Assembly (NCBI GenBank): GCA_023415395.1
Contig: JAEZKN010000465.1
Coordinates: forward strand, 1-12,488
Reading direction: 5' to 3'
DNA from: Actinomycetes bacterium
GTDB lineage: Bacteria; Actinomycetota; Actinomycetes; Propionibacteriales; Nocardioidaceae
Length of the DNA stretch: 12,488 bases
Numbering within the stretch: the first letter of the stretch is position 1; each line of letters begins with the position of its first letter. Below the pieces are notes generated by a model. The model was not told the origin of the DNA. It did not search any database and saw nothing but the letters and a program-made list of their open reading frames with translations. The position numbers and the translations under genes are program-made. This document shows, piece by piece, positions 5,230 through 11,046 of the stretch.

Positions 5230-6876
5230 GTGCACTACATCGGCATCGACCTGGCGTGGGGGACGAAGAACCCCACCGGTCTCGCGGTCCTCGACGCCGA
5301 CGGCGCGCTCGTGCACCTGTCCACGGTGCACACCGACGAGGAGATCCGCGACGCGCTGGCGCCGTACGTCTCCGAGCCCTGCCTGGTCGGCATCGACGCC
5401 CCGCTGATCGTCACGAACCCGACCGGCTCGCGGCTCGCCGAGCAGGAGCTGAACGCCGACTTCCGTGCCTTCGAGGCCGGCGCGCACCCGTCGAACACCG
5501 GCAAGCCGGAGTTCCGCGACGGCACCCGCGGCGCGCGCGTGGCCAAGATGCTCGGGCTGGACATGAACCCGGCGTCGGGCCGCTCCAAGCGCGCGATCGA
5601 GGTCTACCCGCACCCGGCGACCATCGTGCTCTTCGGGCTCGCGAAGACCCTGAAGTACAAGGCCAAGCCGGGCCGGACCCTCGACTCGATGCGGGCCGAG
5701 CTGCTGCGGCTGATGAGCCACGTCGAGCGGGTCGTGCGCACGGACCGGACCTGGCAGGCGCTGCGCGCCCGCGTCGAGACCGCCACCCGCAAGGTGGACC
5801 TGCGCACGGTCGAGGACCAGGTCGACGCGGTGGTGTGCGCCTACGTCGCGCTCTTCGCCGACCGCTGGCCCGAGCGGGTCACGACCTACGGCAGCTACGA
5901 GCTCGGGTACATCGTCACCCCGACGCTGCTCGACACCCACGCGACCATCCGGCAGGCCGTCGAGGAGTACGCGCAGCTGCAGCCGAGCCTGGTCGTGGCC
6001 GCCGAGGACTACGTCGCGCGCGTGACCTCGATCCTCGACGAGGCCGGCATCAACTACCTGACGGTCACCGGGCGCGCCAAGAGCGTCGGCTCGTTCGCGG
6101 CCAAGGCGTCGCGCACGGTCGACGGGCGTCCGGCGTACACCGATCCCCTCCGCGAGATCACCGACCAGGTCGGCGTCCGCGTCATCACCTACGTGCGCAG
6201 CGACGTCGCCGCGGTCGCCGACGTGCTGGGCGCGCAGCTGACGGTCATCGACGACCGCGACCTGGGCCAGGAGACCGCGAGCGAGGGTCGGTTCGGCTAC
6301 GCCAGCCGGCACCTGCTGCTCGCCCGCGACGGCGGCGTCGCGCAGGGGCAGGTGCGCACCGTCCTGCAGCACGCGTGGGCCGAGTTCGAGCACGACATCC
6401 GCTACAAGGGCACGGTCCCCGCCGAGCACGCGCGCGACTTCGACCGCCGCTTCACCCTCGCGGCGGGCCTGCTCGAGCTGGCTGACCAGGAGTTCACGAC
6501 GATCCGCGAGCGGCTGCGCGGTGGCGCGGTGGCACCACCGCCGGACGAGTCCGAGGGCGTCTCGCCGCAGGAGCTGGCGGCGTACCTCGCCGGGCAGTAC
6601 CCCGACGCCGAGTGGTCCCGCACCGACCACTACGCCTGGATCGCCGGGCTGCTCCCCGAGCTGGGCATCACCACGCTGGCCGAGCTCGGCGACGCGCTCG
6701 CCCACGTCGACACCGCGGCCATCGCCGCCCGGATGGACTACAAGTACCCGCCCGGCGCCGTCCGCCGCCTCGACGACGCCCTCCTCTCGGCCTACGGCGA
6801 CGCCTACGTCGACCTCCCCGGCAACGCCCACCGCCGCGACGCCCTCCGCGCGCGGCTGGCGAGGATCAGCGGCTGA
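5230..6876 (+). CDS. relZ: DUF429/RNase H-like + (p)ppGpp synthetase fusion (RelZ type)
   Basis: A 548-residue three-part cytosolic protein. Residues 1 to about 225 are DUF429, a predicted RNase H-fold nuclease: YIGIDLAWG with Asp7, VGIDAPL with Asp56, RAIEVYPHP at 121-129 and EDQVDA with Asp196/Asp199. Residues about 245-430 are a RelA/SpoT alarmone synthetase: GRAKSVGSFAAK at 281-292, ITDQVGVRVI with Asp312, GYASRH at 356-361 and QVRTVLQHAWAEFEHDIRYK at 374-393. Residues about 437-548 are an extra unassigned domain. The architecture matches M. smegmatis MS_RHII-RSD (RelZ), reported to combine RNase HII and (p)ppGpp synthetase activities. Gln372 replaces the Glu usual in the E-x-Q-x-R-T motif. 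The GTG at 5230 is chosen because the first DUF429 strand follows directly; GTG 5185 is less likely. Confidence 0.88.
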   Translation: MHYIGIDLAWGTKNPTGLAVLDADGALVHLSTVHTDEEIRDALAPYVSEPCLVGIDAPLIVTNPTGSRLAEQELNADFRAFEAGAHPSNTGKPEFRDGTRGARVAKMLGLDMNPASGRSKRAIEVYPHPATIVLFGLAKTLKYKAKPGRTLDSMRAELLRLMSHVERVVRTDRTWQALRARVETATRKVDLRTVEDQVDAVVCAYVALFADRWPERVTTYGSYELGYIVTPTLLDTHATIRQAVEEYAQLQPSLVVAAEDYVARVTSILDEAGINYLTVTGRAKSVGSFAAKASRTVDGRPAYTDPLREITDQVGVRVITYVRSDVAAVADVLGAQLTVIDDRDLGQETASEGRFGYASRHLLLARDGGVAQGQVRTVLQHAWAEFEHDIRYKGTVPAEHARDFDRRFTLAAGLLELADQEFTTIRERLRGGAVAPPPDESEGVSPQELAAYLAGQYPDAEWSRTDHYAWIAGLLPELGITTLAELGDALAHVDTAAIAARMDYKYPPGAVRRLDDALLSAYGDAYVDLPGNAHRRDALRARLARISG

Positions 6877-6909
6877 GGCACCGAGGGCTCCAGCCGCCGG
6901 TGCCTCAGC
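6872..6909. terminator. Bidirectional terminator hairpin containing both convergent stop codons
   Basis: GCTGAGGCACCG (6872-6883) and CGGTGCCTCAGC (6898-6909) are perfect 12-bp reverse complements with a 14-nt loop that can itself form a short GGC/GCC stem. The left arm contains the relZ-type TGA (6874-6876). The right arm contains the arsC-type TGA read on the minus strand (6907-6905). Position between converging genes supports a shared terminator. Confidence 0.75.
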
Positions 6910-7375
6910 GGTGGTCGAGGATGCTCGGTCCTGGCTCGAGGTCGGGCGCGAGCTCCGCGAGCAGCTCGCGGACCCGGGTGTCGAGGTCGGCGATAATGCG
7001 GCGGATGGTGGCCTCGTCCTGGCCGCCGGGGTCGTCGACGGGCCAGTCGCGGTAGGTGACGCCGGGGACGTAGGGGCACTCCTCGCCGCAGCCGAGCGTG
7101 ATGGCGAGGTCGCTGCCGGCGATCATCTCGGTCGTCAGGCGCTGGGGGTGCTCGCGGCTCGTGTCCAGGCCGAGCTGCTCGAGGACGGCGGCGACCTCGG
7201 GGTGAATGTGGTCACCGGGCTGGGTCCCGGCGGAGAGCGCGATGACGCGGCCGTGGGCGTAGTGCTCGGCGAGGAGGCGGGCGGCGACGGAGCGACCGCC
7301 GTTGCGCACGCAGGCGAAGACCACCTGGGGCACTCGAGCGTCTGCCTCGGCGGCCGGAGCGTCCGGTCTGGTCAT
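6905..7375 (-). CDS. arsC: ArsC-like low-molecular-weight phosphatase / arsenate reductase
   Basis: A 156-residue protein of the low-molecular-weight tyrosine phosphatase/arsenate reductase fold. The P-loop is CVRNGGRS at 22-29 (Cys22 nucleophile, Arg28); the distal segment GCGEECPYVPGV at 95-106 and DWPVDDPGG at 110-118 supply the general acid Asp110. This pattern matches actinobacterial arsenate-mycothiol transferase-like ArsC proteins, which form an arseno-mycothiol adduct that mycoredoxin reduces. Cys96 and Cys100 are extra cysteines; whether they take part in a thioredoxin-type relay is open. The ATG at 7375 overlaps the acr3 TGA as ATGA, so it is the last gene of the arsM-acr3-arsC operon. 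Role: reduce arsenate to arsenite for Acr3 and ArsM. The residues upstream of this ATG in the same frame are shadow of acr3. Confidence 0.88.
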   Translation of the reverse strand: MTRPDAPAAEADARVPQVVFACVRNGGRSVAARLLAEHYAHGRVIALSAGTQPGDHIHPEVAAVLEQLGLDTSREHPQRLTTEMIAGSDLAITLGCGEECPYVPGVTYRDWPVDDPGGQDEATIRRIIADLDTRVRELLAELAPDLEPGPSILDHR

Positions 7376-8460
7376 GGTGTGGTCCTTGTCGCGGTGTCGG
7401 GGAAGTAGCGGCGGGCCCAGAGGCTGACGTAGACGAGGCCGACGAGGACGGGGACCTCGATGAGGGGTCCGACGACGCCGGCGAGGGCCTGGCCGCTGGT
7501 GACGCCGAAGACGGCGATCGCGACGGCGATGGCGAGCTCGAAGTTGTTGCCGGCCGCGGTGAACGCGACGGTCGTGGACCGGGCGTAGCCGAGCCCGAGC
7601 CGGCGGGCCAGGAGCAGGGAGCCTGCCCACATGAGTGCGAAGTAGATGACCAGGGGCACGGCGATGCGGGCGACGTCGAGCGGCTGGGCGGTGATCGTCT
7701 CGCCCTGGAGGGCGAAGAGCACGACGATGGTGAACAGCAGCCCGTACAGCGCCCACGGGCCCAACCGCGGCAGCAGCTGCTGCTCGTACCAGTCCCGTCC
7801 ACGAGCGGCCTCCCCGAGGCGGCGGGTGAGGTAGCCGGCGGCCAGGGGGATGCCGAGGAACACCAGCACGCTGACGGCGATCTCCCACGGGGAGACGTCG
7901 AGCCCGGTGGTGGACAGGCCGAGCCAGCCGGGCAGCAGGTCGAGGTAGAACCAGCCGAGCAGCGCGAAGCCCAGGACCTGGAAGACGGAGTTGATCGCGA
8001 CCAGGACCGCGGCGGCCTCGCGGTCGCCACAGGCCAGGTCGTTCCAGATGATGACCATGGCGATGCAGCGGGCCAGGCCGACGATCACGAGGCCGGTGCG
8101 GTACTCGGGCAGGTCGGGCAGCAGCAGCCAGGCCAGGGCGAACATCAGCGCCGGGCCCACGAGCCAGTTCAGCACCAGCGACAGCGTCAGCATCCGGGTG
8201 TCGCGGGCGACGTGGCCGACCTCGTCGTAGCGGACCTTCGCCAGCACCGGGTACATCATCACCAGCAGCCCGAGCGCGATCGGCAGCGAGATCGAGCCGA
8301 TCGTGATCGCGTCGAGTGCGTCGGTGATGCCGGGCACCCAGCGCCCGGCCAGCAGTCCGGCGAGCATGGCCACCCCGATCCACACCGGGAGGAACCGGTC
8401 GAGGGTGGCCAGGCGCCGGGCTACCGAAGCATCCGGAGCATCCGGAGCCGTGATGCTCAC
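7372..8460 (-). CDS. acr3: Acr3-type arsenite efflux permease
   Basis: A 362-residue inner-membrane arsenite exporter of the Acr3 (BART superfamily) type, with about ten hydrophobic helices from residue 24 to 350. Key features: the GLARCIAMVIIWNDLACGD segment at 128-146, whose Cys132 matches the cysteine essential in Acr3 proteins, and TAAGNNFELAIAVAIAVFG at 301-319, with Glu308 in the conserved NNFELA motif. The GTG at 8460 overlaps the arsM TGA (GTGA), and its own TGA overlaps the arsC ATG, so all three genes are translationally coupled. The frame is open upstream only through arsM in another frame. The N-terminus contains a 9-bp tandem repeat giving APDAPDA. Role: removes As(III) from the cytosol using the proton motive force. 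Confidence 0.95.
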   Translation of the reverse strand: MSITAPDAPDASVARRLATLDRFLPVWIGVAMLAGLLAGRWVPGITDALDAITIGSISLPIALGLLVMMYPVLAKVRYDEVGHVARDTRMLTLSLVLNWLVGPALMFALAWLLLPDLPEYRTGLVIVGLARCIAMVIIWNDLACGDREAAAVLVAINSVFQVLGFALLGWFYLDLLPGWLGLSTTGLDVSPWEIAVSVLVFLGIPLAAGYLTRRLGEAARGRDWYEQQLLPRLGPWALYGLLFTIVVLFALQGETITAQPLDVARIAVPLVIYFALMWAGSLLLARRLGLGYARSTTVAFTAAGNNFELAIAVAIAVFGVTSGQALAGVVGPLIEVPVLVGLVYVSLWARRYFPDTATRTTP

Positions 8461-9302
8461 GCGGGCGGCTGGATCGGCTGGGTCGGCTTGGTGGCGCGGA
8501 TGATCGCGCCGTGCATGCCGGGGACGGCCTCGTGGGTGAGCTCGACCTCGGCGTCGAGGAACCCCGCCGCCGCGAGGCCGTCGAGGTACTCGCTGCGGGA
8601 CAGGGCGCCGGCGATGCAGCCGACGTAGGAACCGCGCTCGGCGCGGTCGGCCGGGGTCAGGTGGTCCTCGGCGACGACGTCGGAGATCCCGATCCGTCCG
8701 CCGGGGGTGAGGACGCGGTACATCTCGGCGATGACCCGGGGCTTGTCGACGGAGAGGTTGATGACGCAGTTGGAGATGACGACATCGACCGAGGCGTCCG
8801 GGAGCGGGACGTCCTCGATGGTGCCCTTGAGGAACGCCACGTTCGTGGCGCCGGCCTTGGCGGCGTTCGCCCGGGCGAGGTCGAGCATCTCGTCGGTCAT
8901 GTCGACGCCGTAGGCGAACCCGGTCTCGCCGACCCGGCGCGCGGAGAGGAGCACGTCGATGCCGCCGCCGGAGCCGAGGTCGAGGACCCGCTCGCCGGCG
9001 CGGAGGGCGGCGACCGCGGTCGGGTTCCCACAGCCCAGGCTGGCCGCGACCGCCTCGGCGGGGAGGGCGTCCTGGTCGTCGCTGCTGTAGAGCACGGCGC
9101 CGAACGACTCGTCGACCGTCACGTCGCTGCTGCAGCACGACGTGGTCCCACAGCCGTCGTCGGCGAGCTGCAGCTGGTCGTTGAGCTCGGTGTTGGTGGT
9201 GCCGGCGACGACCGCGGTCGCAGCCTGGGCGTAGCGGTGGCGGACCTCCTCGCGCACCTCGTCCGGGGTCTGCGCGGGGGCTGCCGCGTTGCTCGTGGTC
9301 AT
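8457..9302 (-). CDS. arsM: Arsenite S-adenosylmethionine methyltransferase
   Basis: A 281-residue class I SAM-dependent methyltransferase of the ArsM family, which methylates As(III). SAM motif I is VLDLGSGGGID at 106-116. Arsenic-binding and family cysteines are visible: the N-terminal cluster Cys51/Cys56/Cys57 (GCGTTSCCSSD), Cys91 in SLGCGNPTA, Cys179 in SNCVINLSVDKP and Cys229 in GCIAGALS. The RHRYAQAA N-terminal helix is also typical. The ATG at 9302 is preceded on the minus strand by GGAGGAG at 7-8 nt, a strong ribosome binding site that fixes the start; the frame continues to 9344 but that would run through the operator. It is the first gene of the operon, divergent from arsR, and overlaps acr3 by 4 bp. 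Confidence 0.94.
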   Translation of the reverse strand: MTTSNAAAPAQTPDEVREEVRHRYAQAATAVVAGTTNTELNDQLQLADDGCGTTSCCSSDVTVDESFGAVLYSSDDQDALPAEAVAASLGCGNPTAVAALRAGERVLDLGSGGGIDVLLSARRVGETGFAYGVDMTDEMLDLARANAAKAGATNVAFLKGTIEDVPLPDASVDVVISNCVINLSVDKPRVIAEMYRVLTPGGRIGISDVVAEDHLTPADRAERGSYVGCIAGALSRSEYLDGLAAAGFLDAEVELTHEAVPGMHGAIIRATKPTQPIQPPA

Positions 9303-9396
9303 GTGGGTGCTCCTCCAGTGACGTATTGGTATCCTTCGATGCATCGAGGTTCGTCTATCTATCGATGTTTGTCAATGCGTCTGGCACACTGGGCGC
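9303..9396. promoter_or_regulatory. Divergent arsM/arsR promoter-operator region
   Basis: This 94-bp gap is clearly AT-richer than its surroundings. It holds a perfect 12-bp palindrome TCGATGCATCGA (9336-9347) and a second ATCGATG-containing site (9361-9367) whose centre is 22 bp away, about two helical turns, a spacing suited to two ArsR dimers on one face. On the minus strand a perfect -35 TTGACA lies at 9375-9370; 17 bp further is GAACCT (9352-9347), a poor -10, directly abutting the palindrome. On the plus strand no Shine-Dalgarno precedes arsR, suggesting a leaderless transcript, and I cannot place its -10 with confidence. Repression of both directions by ArsR is the likely logic. Confidence 0.6.
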
Positions 9397-9756
9397 ATGG
9401 CCCCCCGCACGGCACTGCCCCTCGCCGACGCCGTCCCCGACGCGACGGCGTGCTGCTCGACGGTCACCGGCGGCGTGCTCGACGCCGCCGAGGCTCAGCG
9501 GCTGGCGCGCGTGTTCAAGGCCCTGGGTGACCCGACCCGGGTCCGTCTGCTCTCGCTGATCGCGGCGCAGGAGGATCGCGAGGCCTGCATCTGCGACCTC
9601 ACCGAGCCGGTGGGGCTCTCCCAGCCGACGGTCTCCCACCACATGAAGCAGCTGGTCGAGGCGGGGTTGGTGACCCGGGAGCAGCGTGGGCGGTGGGCGT
9701 ACTACCGCCTGGTCGAGGACACCCTGACCTCCCTGAGCGGTGCGTTGCTCCCTTAG
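9397..9756 (+). CDS. arsR: ArsR-family arsenic-responsive repressor
   Basis: A 119-residue ArsR/SmtB winged-helix repressor, divergent from arsM. FKALGDPTRVRLLSLI at 40-55 is the family dimer/helix region, SQPTVSHHMKQLVEAGLV at 75-92 the recognition helix, and REQRGRWAYYRL at 94-105 the wing. Two cysteine pairs are visible: Cys19-Cys20 near the N-terminus, recalling the Corynebacterium glutamicum ArsR type (Cys15/Cys16/Cys55), and Cys64/Cys66 in ACICDL, matching the classic CxC site in the ELCVCDL motif of plasmid R773 ArsR. Either or both could bind As(III). The ATG at 9397 lacks a ribosome binding site and probably starts a leaderless or short-leader mRNA. Binding to the palindromes in the adjacent gap would repress arsM-acr3-arsC and itself. 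Confidence 0.93.
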   Translation: MAPRTALPLADAVPDATACCSTVTGGVLDAAEAQRLARVFKALGDPTRVRLLSLIAAQEDREACICDLTEPVGLSQPTVSHHMKQLVEAGLVTREQRGRWAYYRLVEDTLTSLSGALLP

Positions 9757-9906
9757 GCGCTGAGCCCGGCGGCCCGCCGACCGACGGATCGGGCCGGGGC
9801 GAGCAGACGGCGCCAGCGCGTGCCTGGGGGCCTTCCTTGGGACGCGAAGGTCTGGCGGCACTCGACCAGTCGCTCCTAGCCTGGGACGCGGTCCGAGGAG
9901 GAGCCC

Positions 9907-10332
9907 ATGCGCAGGACACGAGCGATCGACCTGGGCGTCGTGGTGGCCCTCGGCGCGCTCGTCGCGTGGGCGGGAGGCTCGGCCGTCGGGGACGACGACG
10001 GGGGAAGGAACGACGGCCCGGTGATCGCCGTGACGGGGTGGGACTCCTATCCCACTGCTCAGATCACCGGTCAGCTCCGGCTCGTCCGGGGGTGCCTCCT
10101 CATCGGCGAGTCGGTGGCGTTCTGGGCCGCGGGGACCTCGTGGGACGCGGCGCGCCAGGAGGTCGAGCTCGAGGATGCCACGGCGGTCCGCGTGGGCGAC
10201 GACTTCGCCGGCGGGGGCGGCCACTACTCGGAGGCCGGCCTGGACGGCCTCGGGGGTGTCGACGCCGGAGCGGTCTCCGCCTGCCTGCGCCGGACGGGGG
10301 CGGACGACGCGGTGGTCGCCACCTCGCCCTGA
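9907..10332 (+). CDS. Secreted or membrane-anchored hypothetical protein
   Basis: A 141-residue protein with a short basic N-terminus (MRRTR) and a hydrophobic segment at about 7-28 that fits a signal peptide or signal anchor. There is no lipobox cysteine. The remainder (about 38-141) is predicted extracytoplasmic, Gly/Asp/Val-rich and probably beta-stranded. Its two cysteines, Cys63 and Cys126, could form a disulfide. A GGGG stretch at 102-105 precedes HYSEAG. I do not recognise the family. GAGGAGGAG at 9895-9903 is the ribosome binding site for ATG 9907. A possible -10 TAGCCT lies at 9877-9882, without a clear -35. The gene stands alone between arsR and the DinB-type gene on the same strand. 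Confidence 0.75.
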   Translation: MRRTRAIDLGVVVALGALVAWAGGSAVGDDDGGRNDGPVIAVTGWDSYPTAQITGQLRLVRGCLLIGESVAFWAAGTSWDAARQEVELEDATAVRVGDDFAGGGGHYSEAGLDGLGGVDAGAVSACLRRTGADDAVVATSP

Positions 10333-10376
10333 CGAGCGCCGCGCGGCAGGGCCGTGGGGTGGGTACCGTCGAAGCC

Positions 10377-10880
10377 ATGACACCAGCGGACGTCTACCTC
10401 GACTTCTTCGAGCGGAGCCTGGAGAACGGGACCGCCGTCGTCGGCGGCCTCGACGACGACGTGCTCGCCTACCGGCCGACGCCGGAGGCGAACTCGATCG
10501 CCTGGCTGGTCTGGCACGCCGCGCGCGTGCAGGACGCGCAGATCTCCGACGTGGCGGGCACCGACCAGGTGTGGATCAGCGAGGGCTGGTTCGAGAAGTT
10601 CGCCCTCGACCTCGACCGCCTCGACCACGGCTACGGGCACACCACCGAGCAGGTGGGGAAGGTGCGAGCCAGCGGCGAGCTGCTGGCGGCGTACCTCACC
10701 GCGACCCACGAGGCGACCAAGGCCTACCTCGCGACGCTCAGCGAGAGCGACCTCGACCGGATCGTCGACGACCGGTGGGACCCCCCGGTGAGCCTCGGGG
10801 TGCGGCTGGTGAGCATCGCCGACGACGACGCCCAGCACGTGGGGCAGGCGGCCTACCTGCGCGGGCTGCTCGACACCTGA
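10377..10880 (+). CDS. DinB-fold / DUF664-type protein
   Basis: A 167-residue four-helix-bundle protein of the DinB superfamily. The fold's metal-ligand positions are suggested by His47 in IAWLVWHAARVQDAQ and His154 in the C-terminal DDDAQHVGQAAYLRG segment; a third ligand may be His84 or His88 in the HGYGHTTEQV stretch, but this I cannot fix. The N-terminal YLDFFERSLENG and LAYRPTPEANSIAWLVWH patterns are typical of the actinobacterial DUF664/mycothiol-dependent group. Related proteins are thiol (mycothiol or bacillithiol)-dependent transferases or hydrolases; the substrate here is unknown. The ATG at 10377 gives the normal family length; the long open frame before it is shadow. No strong ribosome binding site is seen. 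Its last 28 bp overlap the convergent zinc-ribbon gene. Confidence 0.85.
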   Translation: MTPADVYLDFFERSLENGTAVVGGLDDDVLAYRPTPEANSIAWLVWHAARVQDAQISDVAGTDQVWISEGWFEKFALDLDRLDHGYGHTTEQVGKVRASGELLAAYLTATHEATKAYLATLSESDLDRIVDDRWDPPVSLGVRLVSIADDDAQHVGQAAYLRGLLDT

Positions 10881-11020
10881 GCGGCCGGGGGTACGACGCA
10901 GCTCGCGGTCACGGGAGCGCCCTCGCAGCACGGCCGGATGTAGCCGCACCGGTCACACCGCGAGTGCGAGGTCTCCCAGCGCATCGTCGCCCCGCAGCCG
11001 TCGCACTCCATCGCGTCCAT
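10853..11020 (-). CDS. Small zinc-ribbon protein (55 aa)
   Basis: A 55-residue protein with two CxxC knuckles: Cys6-Cys9 (MECDGCGATMRW) and Cys22-Cys25 (SRCDRCGY), a classic zinc-ribbon spacing, followed by Cys31-Cys32 (RPCCEG) and a disordered Ser/Pro tail with one further Cys at 41. Conserved-looking aromatic and Arg residues (RWETSHSR) lie between the knuckles. No catalytic domain is present; a role in zinc or nucleic-acid binding is only inferred. ATG 11020 has AGGAT upstream at about 9 nt; an in-frame ATG at 11011 is an alternative. It follows the SDR-type gene by 26 bp on the same strand and is probably in its operon. Its 3' end overlaps the DinB-type gene tail to tail by 28 bp. Confidence 0.7.
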   Translation of the reverse strand: MDAMECDGCGATMRWETSHSRCDRCGYIRPCCEGAPVTASCVVPPAAQVSSSPRR

Positions 11021-11046
11021 GGGGATGATCCTGCCACCGGATCCGG

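Noticed and set aside
2790..6831. Long minus-strand open frames opposite psuK, psuG and relZ
   Set aside because: Products are low-complexity Arg/Gly/Asp/Val-rich sequences typical of antisense frames in GC-rich DNA, while the plus-strand products carry complete known domains.
8429..8446. 9-bp tandem repeat (GCATCCGGA twice) in the acr3 start
   Set aside because: Only two units, inside coding sequence, giving an APDAPDA tail; likely simple slippage without function.
9757..9906. GC-rich inverted motifs and a TGGGACGCG direct repeat between arsR and the next gene
   Set aside because: Arms are short or lack a loop, and I could not define a convincing terminator or operator; only a weak -10 candidate at 9877-9882 remains.
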